Assembly (NCBI GenBank): GCA_013822915.1
Contig: PNLG01000061.1
Location: 1-7,471 of the forward strand
Direction of reading: 5' to 3'
From: Sphingomonas sp.
GTDB taxonomy: Bacteria > Pseudomonadota > Alphaproteobacteria > Sphingomonadales > Sphingomonadaceae
Length of the DNA stretch: 7,471 bases
A program made the position numbers and the translations under genes. Each line of letters opens with the position of its first letter. The stretch's first letter is position 1. Shown here piece after piece: positions 1 to 5,603 of the stretch. The notes under the pieces were generated by a model. It made no database searches and was not told the origin of the DNA. It was given only the letters and a program-made list of their open reading frames with translations.

Positions 1-33
1 GAGGGCAAATACGCAGGCTTGAGCAGGCGATGA
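1..33 (+). CDS. 3' end of an unidentified upstream gene (partial)
   Basis: An open frame runs from the window edge to a TGA at 31-33 and gives only ten residues, ending EGKYAGLSRR. The stop overlaps the ATG of the SDR gene in an ATGA arrangement, typical of co-translated operon partners, which is the main support for it being real. Ten residues are too few to identify a family. If the SDR is an RkpH-type enzyme, the expected partner would be an RkpG-type PLP-dependent acyltransferase (alpha-oxoamine synthase family), but that is a guess from rhizobial gene order and not visible here. Confidence 0.5.
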   Translation, partial: EGKYAGLSRR

Positions 34-887
34 CCGCGACGGCTGGACGAATTGCTCGGGCGCTCGCTAAAGCCCTCGGCATGTCAGCTGCAGCGCCGCC
101 CACCTCCTCCGCACTGGCCGCCTTTCACGGGAGGCGGGTTCTGGTGTGCGGGGCATCCGGCAACCTTGGCGGACATGTTGCCCGCCGGCTTGCGCTTTGC
201 GGGGTCCACCTCGTCCTGTGGGGCCGCAACGCCGCCGCGCTCGAGGCGCTGGCGGCCGACTGCCGCGCCGGTTCCGGCACAACCGTGTCCACACGTAGCA
301 TCGATATCGCCGATGCCGCAGCGGCGCTTGCCGTGCTGCGCGAGGCCGACGACGAAGCCGCCTTCGACTGCGCGTTCTTCGTATCGGGCGCAGGAGACAC
401 GCGCGAAGCCGGGCGGCGATTCGAAAGCGCCGAGCTGGTCCTGACGCTCGGTCTCGTCAATTATGTCGCGCCCTCTGCGCTGGCGGCCGAGCTGGGCGAG
501 CGTATGGCCGCCCGAGGGGCCGGACGCATCGTGTTGGTTGGCAGCGCGGCAGCCCCTCACCCCCTGCCCTTCGCCGCCGCCTATTCCAGCAGCAAATCCG
601 GTCTTTCACTGTTTGCCGAAAGTCTGCGGCTGGCATTGAAGCCGCACGGCGTGAGCGTGACTCTGGCTTCCCCTGGCTTTTTTTCGGCGGCAGCTGGAGA
701 TGCACACACCTATGCGCGCCCCGGTGAAATCGGCGCTGAACGGGTGGCGGAGCGGATCATCGAGGCTGCGGCAGCGGGCAAGAGCGAGATCGTGACGCCC
801 TGCTGGTTCATGGGGCTCAAGTGGCTGGGACAGGTCCTCCCCCGCCCCCTTCGCGACCGGCTCCTGCAATCATTGCCCAGCCCCTGA
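30..887 (+). CDS. SDR-family NAD(P)-dependent oxidoreductase, RkpH-like context
   Basis: A 285-residue classical short-chain dehydrogenase/reductase. Seen directly: glycine-rich cofactor loop GASGNLGG at 41-48, an NNAG-like SGAG at 119-122, Asn144, and the catalytic triad Ser172, Tyr185 and Lys189 (YSSSK). The Rossmann fold starts near residue 36, so there is an N-terminal extension of about 30 residues; an alternative ATG at residue 18 (position 81) has no ribosome binding site. The ATG at 30 is preferred because it overlaps the stop of the preceding gene (ATGA), suggesting translational coupling. The family reduces ketones or oxidises alcohols with NAD(P)H. Substrate cannot be read from sequence. 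The nearby KpsS-like and LTA-synthase-like genes suggest a role in making a capsule lipid precursor, as proposed for rhizobial RkpH, for example reducing a 3-keto acyl or long-chain amino-ketone. Its 3' end overlaps the converging next gene by 18 bp. Confidence 0.9.
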   Translation: MTATAGRIARALAKALGMSAAAPPTSSALAAFHGRRVLVCGASGNLGGHVARRLALCGVHLVLWGRNAAALEALAADCRAGSGTTVSTRSIDIADAAAALAVLREADDEAAFDCAFFVSGAGDTREAGRRFESAELVLTLGLVNYVAPSALAAELGERMAARGAGRIVLVGSAAAPHPLPFAAAYSSSKSGLSLFAESLRLALKPHGVSVTLASPGFFSAAAGDAHTYARPGEIGAERVAERIIEAAAAGKSEIVTPCWFMGLKWLGQVLPRPLRDRLLQSLPSP

Positions 888-2345
888 GGCAAGCGCGCTG
901 AGAATAGCGCCCTGTAGTTCGGAGGGCGTCAGGGTCTGATCTCGATGGCCCGGAGGGACCGCATCACTCTGCGCGCCGAATTTCACGATCACGAACGGCG
1001 TATGGCGGTCGCCCCCTGGCATGCTGATCCCGGGGATGCTGGGGCGGTGATCACCGAAGAAGCACAGGGTGACAGGACGCGCGAGCCGCGGGAGTTCCGC
1101 CATCAGCCGTGCCAGCAGATCATCGCTGTGAGCCAGAAGCCGCAAATATTCAGCCTTGTTCGCGGCCGGCCCCGCCCCGCCGGCCGACCAAGGGCCGTGG
1201 TTCTCGATCGTGACCGCATAGACGAACTGCCGCCCCGTTGCGGAAGCCGCATGGGCCAGCAGCCAATCGCACACCGCCGCATCGGTGACATAGCGTCCTT
1301 CGCCCGCTGCGGGCGCGGGGAACGCATCTTCGCCGACGATACGGTCGAAGCCCGCGGCCGGCATCAACCGGTCACGCCCGTAGAAGCGCATATCATGGGG
1401 ATGGACGAAGGTGCTGGTCCACTCGCCGCGCGCCAGGCGGTTGGGCAAGGCCCAGCCCGCAGCCTTCCCTGCTGTCAGGAAAGGGTCGAAGCGCTGCAGC
1501 CCGAGCATCTGTTCGGGCACCCCGAAGATCACGCCGAACTCGGTCCGCATGGTGTAGGCACCGAAACCCGAAACCGCGAGCCGCCCGGCCAGCCATGCCT
1601 GCGATCGTGCAATGGCAAGGCCCGGCAGGGGCGGCTCGTCCGCCCCGAACAGCGCCTGCGGATCGGCAAAGGATTCGCATTGGACGACGATGAGCAACGC
1701 GTCCGCCTCGCCGGCGACGGCGGGGTATACAGACGGCGGTGGCGGCGGCGGCACCTGATGCCTGCAGTGCCGCCAGTAAACCAGCAGGGTCGCAATCAGC
1801 CCATGGGCACGCACATCGCGATCAAGATCGGGATTCTCGGCAAGCGGGCGCCACGCCGCCGCCGCCAGCAAGGCCTTGAGCGACATTGCAGCGCCCGCCG
1901 CTAGCACGACGCCGCAGAGGCGGCTCGTCACGTCGCCCGTCGCCAGCGTCAGCACGACCGCCACAAGTGCCGCAAAGCCCAGCACCAGCACCACAATGTG
2001 CCACGGGCGAAGCGCGGAGAGATAGAACTGCGGATGGCGGAAGACCGCACCCACCAGCGCGAAGTCGGTAAACACCAGGGGCTCGCCCAGCACATCGCGC
2101 TTGATGTTGGAAACCAGCGTCAGCGTCCCTGCGAGCAGCACCACGAGCGCCGCGGCCGGAAGCCATGTCCCCATCATCGCGACCACCGCCCCCAGCAATG
2201 CAGTGCCGGCGCAAAGCAGAACCGCAAGTCCCCGCACGTCTCGGGGACGCCCGGCGGTCAGCATCCCCGGCCGGGCCAGTCCATCGACTGCGATCAGGCC
2301 CAGCGCGGTAGCAAGGAGAGCAACAGGAGCAAGAAGATCGATCAT
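870..2345 (-). CDS. LTA synthase/sulfatase-superfamily membrane phosphotransferase
   Basis: A 491-residue inner-membrane protein with the LtaS/OpgB-type layout. About five hydrophobic helices (roughly 2-22, 39-59, 62-80, 117-137, 142-162) are followed by a linker containing a six-proline run (199-204) and a periplasmic alkaline-phosphatase-fold domain from about 215. Family landmarks seen are metal ligand Glu224 in QCESF, probable nucleophile Thr268 in RTEF, His383 in ENHGPW, and the Asp432-His433 pair in GDHRP. Members move phosphoglycerol or phosphoethanolamine from phospholipids to polysaccharide or lipid acceptors; a Gram-negative host makes lipoteichoic acid unlikely. Next to a KpsS-like gene it could decorate or anchor a capsule, in the manner of RkpI in rhizobial K-antigen loci (resemblance of context, not verified by alignment). 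The ATG at 2345 is the only plausible start; it has a modest AGGG nine bases upstream and overlaps the stop of a small upstream ORF. Confidence 0.9.
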   Translation of the reverse strand: MIDLLAPVALLATALGLIAVDGLARPGMLTAGRPRDVRGLAVLLCAGTALLGAVVAMMGTWLPAAALVVLLAGTLTLVSNIKRDVLGEPLVFTDFALVGAVFRHPQFYLSALRPWHIVVLVLGFAALVAVVLTLATGDVTSRLCGVVLAAGAAMSLKALLAAAAWRPLAENPDLDRDVRAHGLIATLLVYWRHCRHQVPPPPPPSVYPAVAGEADALLIVVQCESFADPQALFGADEPPLPGLAIARSQAWLAGRLAVSGFGAYTMRTEFGVIFGVPEQMLGLQRFDPFLTAGKAAGWALPNRLARGEWTSTFVHPHDMRFYGRDRLMPAAGFDRIVGEDAFPAPAAGEGRYVTDAAVCDWLLAHAASATGRQFVYAVTIENHGPWSAGGAGPAANKAEYLRLLAHSDDLLARLMAELPRLARPVTLCFFGDHRPSIPGISMPGGDRHTPFVIVKFGAQSDAVPPGHRDQTLTPSELQGAILSALASGAGQ

Positions 2346-2488
2346 CGGGCACAGCCCTGCACCTGCCCGGTTGGCTCAGTCCGCAAACCCGGCAGCCAGC
2401 GCAGGACGATGGTTTTGCACAGCCAAATACCTCCCGAAATCATCGCGATGTGCAACGGCTTGAATCGGTAAGGGTCGACATCGGGCAC
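2342..2488 (-). CDS. Probable small ORF translationally coupled to the LTA-synthase-like gene
   Basis: A 48-codon reverse-strand ORF from GTG at 2488 to TGA at 2342-2344. Its stop overlaps the ATG of the phosphotransferase gene (ATGA). The product begins VPDVDPYRFKPLH, has a short hydrophobic stretch (about 14-35, including IAMISGGIWLCK and TIVLRWLPGLR) and ends with a polar tail, so a small membrane-associated peptide is possible. By my count 35 of 48 third codon positions are G or C, compatible with coding in this genome. Against it: no good ribosome binding site before GTG, and only 23 bp would remain before the divergent capsule gene. An internal ATG at 2443 would give a 33-residue version and leave 68 bp. 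It could also simply be a leader ORF opening the hairpin in front of the next start. I do not recognise a family. Confidence 0.42.
   Translation of the reverse strand: MPDVDPYRFKPLHIAMISGGIWLCKTIVLRWLPGLRTEPTGQVQGCAR
2346..2369 (-). promoter_or_regulatory. Hairpin abutting the start codon of the LTA-synthase-like gene
   Basis: CGGGCA (2346-2351) and TGCCCG (2364-2369) form a perfect 6-bp stem with a 12-nt loop on the reverse-strand transcript. The stem ends at the base just before the AUG, and the only Shine-Dalgarno candidate (AGGG, complement of 2355-2358) lies in the loop. A ribosome translating the overlapping small ORF would melt it. A regulatory role is inference. Confidence 0.35.
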
Positions 2489-2499
2489 GCTTGCGCATT

Positions 2500-2505
2500 A
2501 GGGGG
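2500..2505 (+). promoter_or_regulatory. Ribosome binding site that fixes the kpsS-like start at GTG 2512
   Basis: AGGGGG lies six bases before GTG at 2512-2514. The longer frame can be opened from a TTG at 2491, but that TTG would place this purine run inside the coding region and has no site of its own. An ATG at 2539 lacks a comparable signal. Confidence 0.65.
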
Positions 2506-2511
2506 ATCGGC

Positions 2512-3822
2512 GTGACTGATCAATCTTTCGGACATGACATGGCCACTGGCCGCGATGAACATCGCAACCCCGCTGCCGCCAAGGCGGGGACCGGCGATGC
2601 CGTCGCTGGACAGCGCAACGTGATGCTGTTGCAGGGCCTGATGGGCCCCTTTTTCCGCAAGTTGGGAAAGGGTCTGATCGCTCGCGGACACAAGGTCTTC
2701 AAGGTCAATTTCAACGGCGGGGACAGAGCCTATTGGCGCTTGCCGAACGGCATCGACTATCGCGGCACTCTGGCGGATTGGCCCGACGCCTTTGCCGGGC
2801 TGCTGACGAAGCATCAGATCACCGACGTGATCCTGTTCGGCGATTGCCGCGACCACCATATGGGCGCGGTGGAGATATGCCGCGCCCGCAATGTTGCCAT
2901 CTGGGTGTTCGAAGAAGGGTATATTCGGCCCGACTGGGTGACGTTGGAAAATGGCGGCGTGAACGGCCACAGCCTGCTTTCCCGCGATCCGGAATGGTAT
3001 CGCGCGCGCGCCGCGGATTTGCCGCCACTCACGCAGCATCAGAAAGTGCCTTCTTCGTTCCGGACCCGCGCGGTTCAGGGATTGTGGTATAATGTAGCCG
3101 ATGTGTTGACGCGTTGGCACTACCCCGGCTGGCAGACTCATCGGCCGTGGCATCCGCTGGTTGAAGGCGTCGGCTGGGCGCGCAAGCTGATGCGGCGCGA
3201 CGAACGCCGTCAGCAGGGCGCGCAACTGCTGGCCCGGCTGAAGGAGCAGAAGACCGGGTACTTCCTGTTCCCCCTGCAACTTGATTCGGATGCGCAGATC
3301 CGTCTGCATTCGCCCTTCGCGGGCATGATCGAAGCGATCAAGCTGGTGCTGCAATCCTTCGCCGAGCATGCTCCGCCCGACGTGCGCCTGGTGGTCAAGG
3401 AGCATCCGCTCGACAACGGCGTGCGCGACTGGCAGCTCGAAACCGCCGATCTGGCCCAGCGGTTCGGCATCGCGGACCGGGTCGATTACCTCGCATGGGG
3501 CGATATCGAGGCGATCGCCGAAGAGGCTCTGGGCATGGTCACCGTCAACAGCACCAGCGGAACGCTTGCCCTTGCAAAGGGTGTCCCGGTGATCGTTTTG
3601 GGCAAGGCGGTTTACAATGTGCCCGATCTTACCTTTCAGGACGATTTGTCGCGCTTCTGGACCCAGGCCAGTCCGCCTGATTCTGCAACCTTCGCGGCAT
3701 TTCGCCGGGTGCTGATCGACAAATGCCTCATCCCCGGCGGGTTCTTTTCCGAAGCAGCCCTGGCCAAGGTCGTGTCCCATGCGATCGCGAGGTTCGAAGG
3801 ATGCCCGATGGTGCCTGACTGA
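2512..3822 (+). CDS. kpsS: KpsS/LipB/HexB-type capsule polysaccharide biosynthesis protein
   Basis: A 436-residue cytoplasmic protein of the Capsule_synth family, counted from the GTG at 2512. Visible family blocks, in order: LLQGLMGPFFRKLG (39-52) with GHKVFKVNFNGGD (59-71); EEGYIRPDWVTLE (134-146); QLDSDAQIRLHSPF (256-269); KEHPLD (296-301); VNSTSGTLAL (345-354); LGKAVYNVPDLTFQ (363-376). The length fits single-module KpsS-type proteins rather than the longer two-module KpsC. Characterised KpsS enzymes start the Kdo linker on the lipid anchor of group 2-type capsules; rhizobial RkpJ belongs to the same broad group. The first 35 residues are polar, low in conservation and probably disordered. 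The gene is divergent from the phosphotransferase and is followed 33 bp later by a small membrane protein. Its promoter must lie within 2346-2499, partly inside the small reverse ORF if that is real. The symbol states family; the exact sugar specificity is not shown. Confidence 0.9.
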   Translation: MTDQSFGHDMATGRDEHRNPAAAKAGTGDAVAGQRNVMLLQGLMGPFFRKLGKGLIARGHKVFKVNFNGGDRAYWRLPNGIDYRGTLADWPDAFAGLLTKHQITDVILFGDCRDHHMGAVEICRARNVAIWVFEEGYIRPDWVTLENGGVNGHSLLSRDPEWYRARAADLPPLTQHQKVPSSFRTRAVQGLWYNVADVLTRWHYPGWQTHRPWHPLVEGVGWARKLMRRDERRQQGAQLLARLKEQKTGYFLFPLQLDSDAQIRLHSPFAGMIEAIKLVLQSFAEHAPPDVRLVVKEHPLDNGVRDWQLETADLAQRFGIADRVDYLAWGDIEAIAEEALGMVTVNSTSGTLALAKGVPVIVLGKAVYNVPDLTFQDDLSRFWTQASPPDSATFAAFRRVLIDKCLIPGGFFSEAALAKVVSHAIARFEGCPMVPD

Positions 3823-3855
3823 CACGGCATCTCCAACAAGCCATGGTCAGCCCGA

Positions 3856-4212
3856 ATGATGGATTTTCACCTTTTCGAACACGCACTGATCGCAGCCGCG
3901 ATCCAGACGATCATCGGCTTGCTCACCCGCCAATGGTGGGCTGGCGGCGCTATAGCCTCGTGCTACTTTATTGGCCGCGAGGTTGCACAGGCTGAATATC
4001 GCTGGATCGAAGCATTCGGCGGAGGCCTGCGGGCCAACATGCCCTGGCACGCGGTATTCGATCCGCACGTGTGGCAAACACCCGACCAGTTGGCCGATTG
4101 GCTCGGCCCGGTTGTGCTGACCAGCGCCATCACACTGCTCGTGCATGCCGCAAAGCGCAGGGCGCGGTCGCTTCATCGCAGTGATGTTGACGAAAAATCG
4201 CCCCGAACCTAG
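3856..4212 (+). CDS. Small three-helix membrane protein, unknown function
   Basis: A 118-residue protein with hydrophobic helices at about 7-23, 27-42 and 83-98 and a polar, basic C-terminal tail (100-118). Between helices 2 and 3 is an amphipathic, aromatic-rich stretch (GREVAQAEYRWIE, 40-52; then WHAVFDPHVWQ, 64-74) that looks like a conserved functional loop. The composition and length resemble small conserved hypothetical membrane proteins; I do not recognise a named family. The frame starts with tandem ATG codons at 3856 and 3859 and no clear Shine-Dalgarno sequence. It begins 33 bp after the kpsS-like stop, so it may be the second gene of that transcript, with translation possibly assisted by reinitiation. 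A holin-like or accessory envelope role are both possible; neither is shown. Confidence 0.7.
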   Translation: MMDFHLFEHALIAAAIQTIIGLLTRQWWAGGAIASCYFIGREVAQAEYRWIEAFGGGLRANMPWHAVFDPHVWQTPDQLADWLGPVVLTSAITLLVHAAKRRARSLHRSDVDEKSPRT

Positions 4213-4378
4213 CCGCGCGAGATCGCTCGGTGGAAAGTTGCCCCGCGTGTCAGGTTGTGCCCTTTCGTGAGCAAGTTCAACGCAGAACCTTGAAACACAG
4301 GCATATCATGTCAATTGTTGCGCCACTGATCATGATCGACCTTCACGGCAGTCGGTAATCTCAAGGACTGCTTCAAGC
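4213..4378. other. Intergenic region before the PhyH-family gene
   Basis: This 166-bp stretch contains no convincing gene. A four-bp stem CGAG/CTCG follows the upstream stop but has no T-run, so it is not a credible intrinsic terminator. A perfect 10-bp palindrome GATCATGATC lies at 4328-4337. TTGAAA at 4290-4295 and TATCAT at 4304-4309 resemble promoter hexamers but are too close to each other to form one promoter. The promoter of the oxygenase gene is probably here, but I cannot place it. Confidence 0.4.
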
Positions 4379-5446
4379 ATGACCTCACCCCTTCGAACGG
4401 CTATTCTCGCCCCGATCTGGCTTCTCCAGCTTGTGACCGGAGCAAAGAGTTTCCTTGATAATCCGCTGATTGGATCGCGCCGTCTGAATGCGCTCGGCCT
4501 GCATGTCGCCCGGGTCCGGCTGGCGGACAGCATGACACGGTGGCGGCGCCGTCGCCTGGCGCACAGGGTGCGACCCGAATGGCGTGAGGCTTTCGATCGG
4601 GATGGCTTCGTGGCAATCGCCGATATCATACCGCCGCACGAATTTCCCGCCTTGCGCGAAGCAGTGCTCGGATACAGCGGACCTGCCCGCGAGATGCGCC
4701 AGGGCGATGCGATCACCCGGCGCATGGCTGTCGATGCCGCCATGTTCGACGCCATTCCAGCCTTGCGCGAATTGCTTGATCGCGCCGACATCAAGGCACT
4801 GTTTCACTATGTCGCGAGCTATCGCATCACCCCGCTGCACTACATCCAGACGATCGTCAGCAAGGTCGGCGGAAACGAACCCGATCCGCAAGAGACGCTG
4901 CATGCGGACAGCTTTCATTCGTCGCTCAAGGCGTGGCTGTTCTTCAATCCGGTGAACGCGGACGAGGGGCCATTCACCTACGTTCCGGGGTCACACCGCC
5001 TCACGCCGGAACGCCTTGCCTGGGAACGGGCGCGCAGCCTGGCTGATCCCCGGGTCGTCGATCGGCTTTCGGCGCGCGGTTCACCCCGCATCGCCGATAG
5101 CCAACTCGAGAGCCTGCGGCTGCCCTCGTCTCGGGGGTTGGCCGTTCCTGCCAACACGCTGGTGGTGGCCGATACCGTGGGCTTCCACTGTCGCGGCACA
5201 TCGCGGCGGCCGGGCGAGCGGGTGGAACTGTGGTCCTATGCCAGACGCAATCCCTACCTCCCCTGGCTTGGCGGCGATCCGAGCAGCCTGCCCGGAATTG
5301 CCGAGCGGCGGGTGGGGCTGATTTGGGCGGCGCGGGACAGACTGGCGCAATGGATCGGTCAGCCGTGGCAACCCGTTGGAAAGCGCCGACCGGTCGATCA
5401 TCAGCACCCGAAAGCCGATCATCCGGCATCGCCGCAGGACGGCTGA
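4379..5446 (+). CDS. Phytanoyl-CoA dioxygenase (PhyH) family Fe(II)/2-oxoglutarate oxygenase
   Basis: A 355-residue non-haem iron oxygenase. The facial triad is intact: His175 and Asp177 in LHADSFH, and distal His270 in VGFHCRG. Arg281, eleven residues after the distal His (RVELWSY), is placed to bind the 2-oxoglutarate carboxylate. The GPFTYVPGSHR block (197-207) is a PhyH hallmark. An N-terminal hydrophobic patch (about 9-20) and a very basic helix (RWRRRRLAHRVR, 54-65) suggest membrane-surface association; the Pro/His/Lys-rich last 25 residues look disordered. The family hydroxylates lipids and small molecules using O2 and 2-oxoglutarate; substrate is unknown here. Standing next to capsule genes in the same orientation suggests hydroxylation of an envelope lipid or glycan precursor, but 166 bp separate it, so it may be independent. 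The start ATG has AAGGA (4363-4367) 11 bases upstream, slightly long. Confidence 0.87.
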   Translation: MTSPLRTAILAPIWLLQLVTGAKSFLDNPLIGSRRLNALGLHVARVRLADSMTRWRRRRLAHRVRPEWREAFDRDGFVAIADIIPPHEFPALREAVLGYSGPAREMRQGDAITRRMAVDAAMFDAIPALRELLDRADIKALFHYVASYRITPLHYIQTIVSKVGGNEPDPQETLHADSFHSSLKAWLFFNPVNADEGPFTYVPGSHRLTPERLAWERARSLADPRVVDRLSARGSPRIADSQLESLRLPSSRGLAVPANTLVVADTVGFHCRGTSRRPGERVELWSYARRNPYLPWLGGDPSSLPGIAERRVGLIWAARDRLAQWIGQPWQPVGKRRPVDHQHPKADHPASPQDG

Positions 5447-5455
5447 TACCCGGAT

Positions 5456-5506
5456 GTTCCGGCTACTCGGCGTGCAATCCGCCGTTTGCGGGACTTTAGC
5501 CGGGAC
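5456..5506. terminator. Branched inverted repeat between converging genes, possible bidirectional terminator
   Basis: GTTCCGGCTA (5456-5465) pairs with TAGCCGGGAC (5497-5506) over ten positions with one G-U wobble. Inside the loop a second stem, CGGCG (5468-5472) with CGCCG (5480-5484), encloses seven bases. It begins ten bases after the oxygenase stop and about 100 bp beyond the end of the converging ATPase gene. No T-run follows on either strand, so it is not a textbook intrinsic terminator; it may act as a transcript-end stabiliser. The rest of 5447-5603 shows nothing else. Confidence 0.4.
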
Positions 5507-5603
5507 GCATGATGTGTTCGCAAGGGACGGAGCTCGCGCTGAACGAAGCGGTGGAATGCAGCAATATCCCGACGAGTTTCATCAGTCGGCAAGGCCTCAT
5601 GCC

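Noticed and set aside
1735..1757. GGC/GGT-rich short repeat
   Set aside because: It encodes the polyproline linker of the phosphotransferase between its membrane and catalytic parts; no separate function needed.
945..1904. 319-codon forward frame opposite the LTA-synthase-like gene
   Set aside because: Arg/Gly/Pro/His-rich translation without domains; the reverse frame has membrane helices and complete catalytic motifs.
2440..2482. Tiny reverse ORF (MSTLTDSSRCTSR) whose stop overlaps the internal ATG at 2443
   Set aside because: Thirteen codons, no ribosome binding site; the ATGA overlap is probably coincidental.
2440..3825. 461-codon reverse-strand frame opposite the kpsS-like gene
   Set aside because: It mirrors the capsule gene codon for codon, lacks recognisable motifs, and the forward frame carries several conserved capsule blocks. 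Long antisense frames are common in GC-rich DNA.
4216..4235. CGAG-ATCG-CTCG hairpin as terminator of the kpsS-like transcript
   Set aside because: Four-bp stem with no T-run; too weak to call.
4308..4358. 16-codon forward ORF (MSIVAPLIMIDLHGSR) before the PhyH gene, possible leader peptide
   Set aside because: Very short, no attenuator-like hairpins after it, no codon run suggesting regulation; likely chance.
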